Positions 1 to 6,364 of a stretch of DNA of 9,036 bases are shown piece by piece (position 1 is the first letter of the stretch; each line of letters begins with the position of its first letter). The position numbers were made by a program, and so were the translations under genes. The DNA comes from Deltaproteobacteria bacterium (GTDB lineage: Bacteria; Myxococcota_A; Polyangia; Polyangiales; Ga0077539): contig CANMAT010000107.1 in NCBI GenBank assembly GCA_947494865.1, positions 1 to 9,036 on the forward strand, read 5' to 3'. Under the pieces are notes generated by a model. It was not told the origin of the DNA and did no database searches. It was given only the letters and a program-made list of their open reading frames with translations.

Positions 1-1
1 G

Positions 2-346
2 ACGTGTACGCCCGAGCGCTGCACCCACGCCGAGGCGCCCGCCCCCCTCGTCGACGGAGCGCCCCGCGTGGTGGCCCTCGGCGAGCGCGTGCTGGTTGCC
101 TACACCGGCGAGGCGCTCGGCGGGCTGCGCTACCGCTACGGCCCCCTCGCGACCATCGCCGACGCGCGCGAGACGGTGGTCTTCGACGACGCGGCGCACG
201 AGGGCGTCGACCTCGAGGCGTCGCCGGTGCTCGTCGCGCGCGGCGACGTGGCGGCGCTCTTCGTCACGCGCAAAGAGGCGCCTCACGAGACCTGGGCCGT
301 GCGCCTCGACGCGCAGGGCTTCCGCGCGCTGCGGGCGCGCGAGTAG
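2..346 (+). CDS. C-terminal part of an unrecognised protein (5' end outside window)
   Basis: Reading frame 2 is open from the first bases of the window to a TAG at 344-346, giving about 114 codons with strong G/C third-position bias, as in the other genes here. The visible part begins with a Cys-containing stretch (T-C-T-P-E-R-C), then an Ala/Pro-rich segment, then alternating hydrophobic and charged stretches that look like beta strands (for example around VLVAYTGEAL and WAVRLDAQGF). That could fit the last blades of a beta-propeller or another all-beta exported protein, but this is only a guess from texture. Two adjacent GTG codons at 68-73 could be read as starts. No Shine-Dalgarno precedes them and coding bias continues upstream, so I take the gene to be truncated by the window edge. 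It converges on the minus-strand lipoprotein gene with 5 bp between stops. I do not recognise the family. Confidence 0.6.
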   Translation, partial: TCTPERCTHAEAPAPLVDGAPRVVALGERVLVAYTGEALGGLRYRYGPLATIADARETVVFDDAAHEGVDLEASPVLVARGDVAALFVTRKEAPHETWAVRLDAQGFRALRARE

Positions 347-351
347 CGCCG

Positions 352-1089
352 TCAGTCTGCGTCGCTCGCACTGGCGTCACTGACGTCGCTCGCACTGGCG
401 TCACTCGCGTCGCTCGCACTGGCGTCACTCGCGTCGCTCGCACTCACGTCACTCACGTCGCTCGCACTGGCGTCACTGACCACGCTCACGCCCGCGTCGG
501 GGAAGCACCGTCGCAGGCGCTGGGTGCAGCATCGGAGGCGCGCCTCGCGGTCGATCTCGAGCGCGCCGGGGTCGATGGCGGCCAGGCGCACGCGCCGCTC
601 GACGCGAAAGCAGTGCCCCGCGGCGTCGTTGAAATCGAGCGTGATGCGCAGGTCGCCGGGGAGCACCGAACAATACTGGTCGTCGTCGAGAATGAGGGTC
701 TGGCCCGGGAGGCCCCACACGCCCGCCTCGCCCGTCTCGATCATGCGGAGGCGCACGCGCAGCGAGCCGATCACCTGGTCGTCGCTCGCTCGGTAGGCGC
801 GCATCTCGACGCGGGGCTGCGTGGGGTTGACGCCCCGCGCGCGCAGGCCGATCCACACGTGCTGACCGCCCTGGGGGCCGGGCACGAGGTACACGTCGTC
901 GCCGTCGTTCAAGGGGCGAAAGGTGGCCAGGGTGCTGCTGCTCCCGGTGCCCACCGTGAGCGACGCGCCGTTGGCCGCGCACGCCGCCCCGTCGCCCACG
1001 TCGCCCGGAACGTCGGCCGTGGCCGGTGGTTGGGGACACCCCGCGAAGAGGAGCGCGAGTGCGACGAGCGAGCCGTGGCGTGCGTTCAT
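352..1089 (-). CDS. Putative lipoprotein with Ser/Asp/Ala repeat tail
   Basis: The 245-residue product starts at ATG 1089-1087 and stops at TGA 354-352. The N-terminus is a short lipoprotein signal: a basic start (MNARHG), a hydrophobic core, and a lipobox LFAGC with the acylated Cys at residue 18. It should therefore be exported and membrane-anchored. The mature part has a Pro/Ala/Thr/Asp spacer (residues 19-36), then a probably all-beta domain (about 37-198) with six Cys (37, 140, 160, 187, 188, 195) that could form disulfides. The last 42 residues are almost only Ser, Asp, Ala and Val, encoded by five 24-bp tandem repeats. I recognise no family. The frame stays open far upstream, antisense to asnS, but the signal peptide at 1089 fixes the start; no good Shine-Dalgarno is visible. 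It is the only minus-strand gene here and is divergent from asnS. Confidence 0.75.
   Translation of the reverse strand: MNARHGSLVALALLFAGCPQPPATADVPGDVGDGAACAANGASLTVGTGSSSTLATFRPLNDGDDVYLVPGPQGGQHVWIGLRARGVNPTQPRVEMRAYRASDDQVIGSLRVRLRMIETGEAGVWGLPGQTLILDDDQYCSVLPGDLRITLDFNDAAGHCFRVERRVRLAAIDPGALEIDREARLRCCTQRLRRCFPDAGVSVVSDASASDVSDVSASDASDASASDASDASASDVSDASASDAD
361..480 (-). repeat. Five 24-bp tandem repeats encoding an 8-residue unit
   Basis: Five contiguous 24-bp copies lie at 361-384, 385-408, 409-432, 433-456 and 457-480. The plus-strand unit begins GTCGCTCGCACTGGCGTCAC. Copies 1 and 5 are identical and copies 2 and 3 are identical; the two pairs differ only in the last triplet (GAC versus CGC). 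Copy 4 has CA in place of GG and CAC as its last triplet. On the minus strand each copy encodes one octad of the form (V/A)-S-D-(A/V)-S-A-S-D, at residues 204-243 of the lipoprotein. The period is a multiple of three, so gain or loss of copies would keep the frame. Confidence 0.95.
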
Positions 1090-1176
1090 GCGTCGCGCGG
1101 GTTGTACCCTGTAACGGTCGGCGGGTGCAGCACCGCTCCCAATGGGTGTGGGGGTTGTGCTAATGCAGCGGCCCCT
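1090..1176. promoter_or_regulatory. Divergent intergenic spacer between lipoprotein gene and asnS
   Basis: These 87 bp lie between two divergent start codons and so should hold the promoters of both genes. I see no convincing -35/-10 pair in either direction. One compact palindrome, GGTGC-A-GCACC at 1124-1134, sits near the middle and could be an operator, but it may be chance. A G-rich run (GGGTGTGGGGG, about 1145-1155) lies 21 nt before the asnS ATG, too far for a normal ribosome binding site. Confidence 0.35.
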
Positions 1177-2526
1177 ATGTCCATCGTCAGCATTTCGACT
1201 CTGGGCGAGCACGTCGGCGAGACCGTGACCCTCCGCGGATGGCTCTACAACAAGCGCTCCAGCAAGAAGCTGGTGTTCCTCGAGGTGCGTGATGGCACCG
1301 GCATCGTGCAGGCCATCGTGTCGCGCGACGACCTCGGCGACGAGCGCTACAACCTCGCCGACCGCATGCAGCAGGAGACGTCGCTCACGCTCTCCGGCGT
1401 GGTGAAGGCGCACCCCAAGCAGCAGGGCGTGTACGAGCTCGCCGCCACCGACCTCGCGGTGATCTCCGCCGTCGCGGGCGAGTACCCCATCACCCCGAAG
1501 GAGCACGGCGTCGAGTTTCTCATGGACCACCGGCACCTGTGGTTCCGTTCGAAGCGCCAGTCGGCCATTCTGCGCGTGCGCCACGCCATCATCAAGGCCG
1601 TGCGCGACTACTTCGACTCCAACGGCTTCACCCTCGTCGACGCGCCCATCTTCACGCCCAACGCGTGCGAGGGCACGAGCACCCTCTTTCAGACCGAGTA
1701 CCACGGCGAGACGGCGTACCTCACGCAGAGCGGCCAGCTCTACGGCGAGGCCGCGGCCATGGCCCTCGGCAAGGTGTACGTCTTCGGCCCCACCTTTCGC
1801 GCCGAGAAGAGCAAGACGCGGCGCCACCTCGCCGAGTTCTGGATGGTCGAGCCCGAGGTAGCCTTCATGGACCTCGAGGGCGACATGAACCTCGCCGAGA
1901 GCTTTCTCACCTACGTGGTGGGCCGCGTGCTCGAGACGCGCAAAGAAGAGCTCAAGGTGCTCGAGCGCGACACCGCTCCCCTCGAGCGCGTCACCGGGCC
2001 CTTCCCCCGCATTCGCTACGAGGAGGCCATTCAGGTGCTCCAAGACGCGTGGGACGCGCGCAAGGCCGCGGGCACCCTCGCGAAGGACCCGGAAGGCAAC
2101 GACGAGCGCCGCCCCGAGTTCGGCGACGACTTCGGCGCCGACGAGGAGACCGTCATCTCGTCGCGCTTCGACCGCCCGGTCATCGTTCACCGGTACCCCG
2201 CGAGCCTCAAGGCCTTCTACTTCAAGCGCGACCCCGACGACGCGCGCCTCGCCCTCGGCATGGACGTGCTCGCCCCCGAAGGCTACGGCGAGATCATCGG
2301 CGGCGGTCAGCGCGAAGACGACCTCGCGACGCTCGAGGCCGCCATCGCCCACCACGGGCTCCCGAAGAGCGCCTTCGAGTGGTACCTCGACCTGCGCCGC
2401 TACGGCAGCGTCCCCCACGCGGGCTTCGGCCTCGGCATCGAGCGCACCGTCGCGTGGACGTGCGGCCTCGGCCACGTGCGCGAGACCATCCCCTTCGCGC
2501 GCATGCTCAACCGCCTCACGCCCTGA
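1177..2526 (+). CDS. asnS: Asparaginyl-tRNA synthetase
   Basis: This class IIb synthetase joins asparagine to tRNA-Asn using ATP (EC 6.1.1.22) in the cytoplasm. The 449-residue product has the usual family length. Residues about 15-100 form the N-terminal OB-fold anticodon-binding domain (TLRGWLYNKRSSKKLVFLEVRDG). The catalytic domain follows: motif 1 around 145-165 (FTLVDAPIFTPNACEG), motif 2 at 207-227 (FRAEKSKTRRHLAEFWMVEP), and motif 3 around 414-438, including HAGFGLGIERTVAW and HVRETIPFAR. The E-F-W-M-V-E-P-E form of motif 2 and the Y-G-S-V-P-H-A-G-F-G-L-G ending fit AsnRS rather than AspRS. The ATG at 1177 places the OB fold at the expected distance. The frame is open to base 4, but the upstream part runs antisense to the lipoprotein gene and has no synthetase similarity. 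No clear Shine-Dalgarno is seen. Confidence 0.96.
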   Translation: MSIVSISTLGEHVGETVTLRGWLYNKRSSKKLVFLEVRDGTGIVQAIVSRDDLGDERYNLADRMQQETSLTLSGVVKAHPKQQGVYELAATDLAVISAVAGEYPITPKEHGVEFLMDHRHLWFRSKRQSAILRVRHAIIKAVRDYFDSNGFTLVDAPIFTPNACEGTSTLFQTEYHGETAYLTQSGQLYGEAAAMALGKVYVFGPTFRAEKSKTRRHLAEFWMVEPEVAFMDLEGDMNLAESFLTYVVGRVLETRKEELKVLERDTAPLERVTGPFPRIRYEEAIQVLQDAWDARKAAGTLAKDPEGNDERRPEFGDDFGADEETVISSRFDRPVIVHRYPASLKAFYFKRDPDDARLALGMDVLAPEGYGEIIGGGQREDDLATLEAAIAHHGLPKSAFEWYLDLRRYGSVPHAGFGLGIERTVAWTCGLGHVRETIPFARMLNRLTP

Positions 2527-2611
2527 CAGCGCCCGCGCTCCCTCCGCGCAGCGCTCCCATGTTCACCCTCTTTACGCGCGGGAGAGAGTGTGACATTCAC
2601 CGTCCCCTCCT

Positions 2612-3631
2612 ATGCCGCGCAAGCCAACACCGGGGCGTCCGTCGGGCCAGTACACGCAGGCCGTGCGATTGTTCCGTCTGTTCCAGCTCCTCGAGGCGTC
2701 GCCCGAGGGCGTTCGCATCGACGACATCGCGCGCGAGCTCGGCGTCACCGCCCGCTCCATCCGCCGTGACCTGAAGGCCCTCGAGCTCTCGGGCACCGAG
2801 ATCGAGCACGCCGACGTCGACGGCGAGCGCCGCGTCCGCCGCCTGCGCACGGGCCGCACCACCGAGCCCATTCGCCTCACGCGCTACCAGCGCTACTCGC
2901 TCGCGGCCGCGCGGCGCGTGTTCGACGTGCTCGCGGGCACGCCCCTCCACGACGACGTGTCGCAGTTCTTCGCGCGGCTCATCCCCGCGGGCGACGAAGA
3001 GGGCTCCATGAGCGAGCGCTTCGTCTACATCCCCGAAGCGCCCAAGAACTACCGCAAGCTCAAAGACCAGATCTACGACATCTACGACGGCATCCTGCGC
3101 ACGTTCACCCTGCAGTTTCAGTACGAGGGTGGCACCACGCCGGGGCCGCGCAAGCTCGAGCCCTACGCGCTGGTGCTCTATCAGAACGGGCTCTACGTGG
3201 TGGGCCGCGACGTGGCCAAAGGCGAGCTGCGCACCTTCGCGGTCGAGCGCATGCGCCGCGTGCGGGTGCTCAACAACGCGCCCTTCAAGCGCGACCCGAG
3301 CATCGACGTGTCGAAGAACTTCGAAGGCGCCTTCGGGCTCTTTACGAGCGGCGAGCGCCAGCACGTGGTGATCGATTTCTCGCCCATGGCAGCCCCGTAC
3401 ATCGAGCCCCGCGAGTGGCACCACTCGCAGAAGCTCACGCGCCTCGAAGACGACGGGCTGCGCGTCGAGTTCGACGTGCCCAACCTCACCGAGGTGGTGG
3501 GCTGGGTGCTCCGCTGGGGCGCCAACGCCGTGGTGCGCGAGCCCCCCGAGCTCATCAAGCGCGTGCGCGACGAGCACATGAAGGCCGCCGCGCGCTACGC
3601 CGCGCCCGAAGCGACCGCGAGCGGCGCGTAG
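2612..3631 (+). CDS. HTH-WYL domain transcriptional regulator
   Basis: The 339-residue product has the three-part build of the WYL regulator family. An N-terminal winged helix-turn-helix of the HTH_11/DeoR type covers about 15-85 (GVRIDDIARELGVTARSIRR marks the HTH at 33-52, followed by DLKALE). A WYL domain at about 150-220 contains the strand-turn-strand signature around PYALVLYQNGLYVVGRD (184-200), which in this family may bind small ligands or nucleic acid. The C-terminal WCX extension at about 249-325 includes VVGWVLRWGANAVVREPPEL (295-314). It is a cytoplasmic DNA-binding protein; its target is unknown. The ATG at 2612 gives a basic N-terminal tail before the HTH. It lies 85 bp after asnS and 84 bp before the pirin gene. 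WYL proteins often accompany defence or stress genes, but none are visible here. Confidence 0.93.
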   Translation: MPRKPTPGRPSGQYTQAVRLFRLFQLLEASPEGVRIDDIARELGVTARSIRRDLKALELSGTEIEHADVDGERRVRRLRTGRTTEPIRLTRYQRYSLAAARRVFDVLAGTPLHDDVSQFFARLIPAGDEEGSMSERFVYIPEAPKNYRKLKDQIYDIYDGILRTFTLQFQYEGGTTPGPRKLEPYALVLYQNGLYVVGRDVAKGELRTFAVERMRRVRVLNNAPFKRDPSIDVSKNFEGAFGLFTSGERQHVVIDFSPMAAPYIEPREWHHSQKLTRLEDDGLRVEFDVPNLTEVVGWVLRWGANAVVREPPELIKRVRDEHMKAAARYAAPEATASGA

Positions 3632-3702
3632 CCGACGCGCAACGAGCCGTTCCGTCACACCCCACTACCGGTCTCGTCGCGGGCGACCGACGTTGCCTCG
3701 CC

Positions 3703-3710
3703 AGAAGAGG
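3703..3710 (+). promoter_or_regulatory. Ribosome binding site of the pirin gene
   Basis: AGAAGAGG lies 5 nt before the ATG at 3716 and 8 nt before a second in-frame ATG at 3719. The spacing suits the second ATG slightly better, so the protein may be 231 rather than 232 residues. Confidence 0.55.
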
Positions 3711-3715
3711 TCACG

Positions 3716-4414
3716 ATGATGCAGATTCGCACCGCCGCCGAGCGCGGCCACGCCGATCACGGCTGGCTCGACTCACACCACACCTTCTCCTTCGCCGACT
3801 ACTACGACCCCAAACACATGGGCTTTCGCAGCCTGCGGGTCATCAACGATGATCGCGTGTCGGCGGGGCGCGGCTTCGGCACGCACCCGCACCGCGACAT
3901 GGAGATCATCTCGTACGTGCTCGAGGGCGCCATGGAGCACAAAGACTCCATGGGCAACGGCTCGGTCATTCGTCCCGGCGACGTGCAGCGCATGACCGCG
4001 GGCACCGGCGTAACCCACAGCGAGAAGAACGCCTCGGCCGCCGAAGAGGTGCACTTCCTCCAGATCTGGATCGTGCCCGACAAGCAGCGCCTCACGCCGG
4101 GCTACGAGCAGACGCACTTCTCCGTCGACGACAAGCGCGGGCGCCTGCGCCTCGTGGCCTCGCGCGACGGCCGCGACGGCTCCGTCACGGTGCATCAAGA
4201 CGTCGCCCTCTACGCGGGCGTGTTCGAAGCGGGCGAGCGCGCGCGCCACGAGATCGCCGCCGGCCGCCACGCGTGGGTGCACGTCGCCCGCGGCCGCGCG
4301 AAGGTCAACGGCGCGACCCTCTCGGCGGGCGACGGCGCGGCGCTCTCCGACGAGTCGGGCGTCGACGTCGAGGGCATCGCGGGGGCCGAGGTGCTGGTGT
4401 TCGACCTCGCGTGA
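3716..4414 (+). CDS. Pirin family bicupin protein
   Basis: The 232-residue product matches the bacterial pirin/YhhW type of bicupin in length and signatures. The N-terminal cupin has the start pattern HHTFSFADYYDP (21-32), LRVINDDRV (40-48) and the core GFGTHPHRDMEIISYVLEG (53-71). The metal ligands expected from E. coli YhhW are all present at the same numbers: His57, His59, His101 and Glu103 (GVTHSEKN). The region PGDVQRMTAGTGVTHSE (87-103) is a pirin hallmark. The C-terminal cupin (about 145-232) is divergent, as usual. Family members include metal-dependent quercetin 2,3-dioxygenases and redox-sensing co-regulators; which role applies here cannot be read from the sequence. No signal peptide is seen, so it is cytoplasmic. 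Two ATGs stand in tandem at 3716 and 3719. It follows the WYL regulator by 84 bp, which could be its regulator. Confidence 0.94.
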   Translation: MMQIRTAAERGHADHGWLDSHHTFSFADYYDPKHMGFRSLRVINDDRVSAGRGFGTHPHRDMEIISYVLEGAMEHKDSMGNGSVIRPGDVQRMTAGTGVTHSEKNASAAEEVHFLQIWIVPDKQRLTPGYEQTHFSVDDKRGRLRLVASRDGRDGSVTVHQDVALYAGVFEAGERARHEIAAGRHAWVHVARGRAKVNGATLSAGDGAALSDESGVDVEGIAGAEVLVFDLA

Positions 4415-4457
4415 GAGCCCTTGCGAGCGAGGCCGAAGTGCCCGCACACTCGCCACG

Positions 4458-5495
4458 GTGAAGGGCTCTTCTCGCGCATGGGTGATCGCGCTTTTCTTGC
4501 TCGAGGCCTGCGCCGAGGGCGGTGAGGTCTACGGCCCCTCCGACGCCTCGCTCGACGACCTCGTCGCCGACGACGCGCTCACCACCGACGACGCGCTCAC
4601 CACCGACAAGCCTGCCCCCGACGCGCCCGACGCCGACGACGCGCCCACCCCCGACGCGCCCTCCCTCGACGCGCTCGATGTGCCCGTCACCCCCGACGCG
4701 CCCGTCACACCCGATGTGCCCGCCGTGCCCGACGTCGAGGCGCCCGACGGGCCCGTGTGCCCCGCGGGCTTCTCGGTGTGCTCGGGCCGCTGCACCGCCC
4801 TCGCGAGCGACCCCGCGAGCTGCGGCCGCTGCGGCAACGCGTGCCCCGCGGGCCTCGCGTGCGTGGGCGGCTCGTGCGCGTGCCCCGCGGGCCTCACCGC
4901 GTGCGGCGGCGCGTGCGTCGACACGCGCGTGAGCCCCATCTACTGCGGCCGTTGCGACAACGCGTGCCCCACGGGCGCCGCGTGCGTCATGGGCGCGTGC
5001 CAGTGCTCCGTGGGCATGCTCTGCGCGGGCGCCTGCGTCGACTTGCGCAGCAACCGCGCCAACTGCGGCGGCTGCGGCCTCGCGTGCCCCGCGGGCGAGC
5101 AGTGCGCGTCGAGCGCGTGCGCGTGCGGCGCGGGGCAGACGCGCTGCGGCGGCACCTGCGTGAGCACCGCCAGCGACGCGGCCAACTGCGGCGGCTGCGG
5201 GCGCGCGTGCGCCACGGGGCAGACGTGCACCGCGGGCGTGTGCGGCTGCCGTGCTGGGTCAACGACGTGCGGCACCGCGTGCGTCAACACGCAGAGCGAC
5301 CCGATGAACTGCGGCGGCTGCTCGCGCTACTGCGGCGGCACGTGCTCGGGCGGCACCTGCATCCCCGCGTGCCCGCCCGGTGAGACGTACTGCAGCGGCG
5401 CGTGCGCCAACCTCTCGACCAGCGCCTACCACTGCGGCCGCTGCGGCAACGCGTGCGGCGGGTCGCGCATCTGCCGCGGCAGCGTGTGCATGTAA
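4458..5495 (+). CDS. Cys-rich six-repeat putative lipoprotein
   Basis: The 345-residue product starts at GTG 4458; no other in-frame start lies between the pirin stop and this codon. Residues 1-17 form a short signal peptide ending in LLEAC, a lipobox-like site with Cys18, although Glu at -2 is atypical. Residues about 24-98 are an Asp/Pro/Ala/Thr spacer, which probably holds the rest away from the membrane. From Cys101 to Cys344 there are six repeats of about 38-40 residues, each with eight Cys, following C-x(5-6)-C-x3-C-x9-C-x2-C-x3-C-x(3-5)-C-x4-C with a C-G-x-C core. That is 48 Cys, presumably all disulfide-bonded outside the cytoplasm. Such repeats are common in exported myxobacterial proteins of unknown function, sometimes misnamed as metabolic enzymes in databases. 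No catalytic motif is seen; a structural or adhesion role is only a guess. No Shine-Dalgarno is evident. Confidence 0.85.
   Translation: MKGSSRAWVIALFLLEACAEGGEVYGPSDASLDDLVADDALTTDDALTTDKPAPDAPDADDAPTPDAPSLDALDVPVTPDAPVTPDVPAVPDVEAPDGPVCPAGFSVCSGRCTALASDPASCGRCGNACPAGLACVGGSCACPAGLTACGGACVDTRVSPIYCGRCDNACPTGAACVMGACQCSVGMLCAGACVDLRSNRANCGGCGLACPAGEQCASSACACGAGQTRCGGTCVSTASDAANCGGCGRACATGQTCTAGVCGCRAGSTTCGTACVNTQSDPMNCGGCSRYCGGTCSGGTCIPACPPGETYCSGACANLSTSAYHCGRCGNACGGSRICRGSVCM
4569..4604 (+). repeat. Two perfect 18-bp tandem copies in the Asp-rich spacer
   Basis: GACGACGCGCTCACCACC occurs at 4569-4586 and again at 4587-4604, encoding DDALTT twice within the spacer of the Cys-rich protein. 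The copies are identical at every base, pointing to a recent in-frame duplication or ongoing slippage. Confidence 0.9.
4758..5489 (+). repeat. Six degenerate repeats encoding eight-Cys modules
   Basis: The modules cover residues 101-140, 142-181, 183-221, 223-262, 264-301 and 305-344 of the Cys-rich protein. Each has exactly eight Cys. Repeat 5 is the most divergent (C-x3-C where the others have C-x5-C), and repeat 6 is set off by a slightly longer linker (I-P-A). At DNA level repeats 1 and 2 share an 18-bp identical start (4839-4856 and 4878-4895: GCGTGCCCCGCGGGCCTC). Confidence 0.85.
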
Positions 5496-5542
5496 CGCTT
5501 TGAAATAAGCCGCTTTCGGCCCCACAAGGCCCCTTCACCCCG

Positions 5543-6328
5543 ATGTGCACGATCGTCGCCCTCCGCAACGTTCACCGTGAGTTTCCGCTGGTGATCGCCG
5601 CCAACCGCGACGAGTTCTACCGCCGCCCCGCGCTGCCTCCCGCGCTCGTCGACGAGGCCTCGCGCGTGTACGCCGGCCGCGACGGCGAGCGCGGCGGAAC
5701 GTGGATGGGCGTCACCGCCCGCGGCCTCTTCGTGGGCGTCACCAACCAGCGCACGTGGAAGGCCGCCGACACCTCCCTCCGCTCGCGCGGCGAGGTGGTG
5801 CTCGCGTGCCTGCGCGACGACGATGTCGACGCCGTCACCGCGCGGCTCAACGCCCTCGACGCGCGCGCCTACAACCCCTTCAACCTCATGTTCGGCGACG
5901 CCTCGCGCCTCTTCGTCGCCTACGTGCGCCGCGAGGCCCCGCACGTCACCGTCGCGCCCCTCGGCGACGGCGTGCACGCGCTCGCCAACGACACGCTCGG
6001 CTCCGCCCACTTCCCGAAGTCCCAGCGCATCGAGGCGCGCCTCCGCGACCCCACACTCGCCACGCTGCCGTGGGAGGCGCTCGAACCGCACCTCGTCGCG
6101 GCCCTCGCCGACCACACGCTCCCCGCGGACAACCTCCTCGAAGACCCGCCCGCAGGGTCGCTCTTTCCGAAGTTTTTCGCGCGACGGCTGCAGGCGCTGT
6201 GCATTCACACGCCCGCGTACGGCACCGTGTCGTCGACGCTCATCGCCCTCGCGCCCGACCGCGTCGCACACTACCGCTACGCCGCGGGGCACCCCTGCGA
6301 GACGCCCTTCGCCGCCGTTCCGATGTGA
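5543..6328 (+). CDS. NRDE/TANGO2 family protein
   Basis: The 261-residue product carries the marks of the NRDE family (eukaryotic homologue TANGO2). It starts M-C-T with the conserved Cys2, as in N-terminal-nucleophile-like folds, then IAANRDEFYRRPA with the N-R-D-E motif at 21-24, GGTWMGVTARGLFVGVTNQR (51-70), and SRGEVV (81-86). The length is normal for bacterial members. TANGO2/HRG-9 proteins have been linked to haem trafficking, including a bacterial homologue; whether this one handles haem is inference. There is no signal peptide, so it is cytoplasmic. The ATG at 5543 is fixed by the Cys2 rule; a weak AAGG lies 13 nt upstream. It sits 47 bp after the Cys-rich gene and 36 bp before fdhD, so co-transcription with fdhD is plausible. 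Confidence 0.92.
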   Translation: MCTIVALRNVHREFPLVIAANRDEFYRRPALPPALVDEASRVYAGRDGERGGTWMGVTARGLFVGVTNQRTWKAADTSLRSRGEVVLACLRDDDVDAVTARLNALDARAYNPFNLMFGDASRLFVAYVRREAPHVTVAPLGDGVHALANDTLGSAHFPKSQRIEARLRDPTLATLPWEALEPHLVAALADHTLPADNLLEDPPAGSLFPKFFARRLQALCIHTPAYGTVSSTLIALAPDRVAHYRYAAGHPCETPFAAVPM

Positions 6329-6364
6329 GCTCCCGGTGATGGCCGTGCGAGACTGCGCGCGTCG

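Noticed and set aside
361..480. Possible CRISPR-like array
   Set aside because: The repeats are directly abutting with no spacers and lie in frame inside a coding gene, so this is a coding tandem repeat.
1156..1168. TTGTGC/TAATGC as an asnS promoter element
   Set aside because: Poor match to the -10 consensus and no properly spaced -35 box.
4..1176. Upstream 391-codon extension of asnS
   Set aside because: It runs antisense to the lipoprotein gene and through the upstream partial gene in a different frame; the product is Arg/Ala/His-rich with no synthetase similarity.
352..2475. Very long minus-strand open frame across the lipoprotein gene and antisense to asnS
   Set aside because: Only 352-1089 is real. 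The rest is the complement of a clear asnS gene, open because GC-rich codon bias removes stops, and the lipoprotein signal peptide fixes the true start.
2597..3658. 353-residue minus-strand open frame antisense to the WYL regulator
   Set aside because: Shadow frame; the plus-strand WYL protein has clear domains.
3669..3689. CGGTC...GACCG inverted repeat between the WYL and pirin genes as a terminator
   Set aside because: Five-bp stem with an 11-nt loop and no T-tract; likely chance.
5509..5520. GCCG-CTTT-CGGC hairpin after the Cys-rich gene as a terminator
   Set aside because: The stem is only 4 bp and no T-tract follows; too weak to call in GC-rich DNA.
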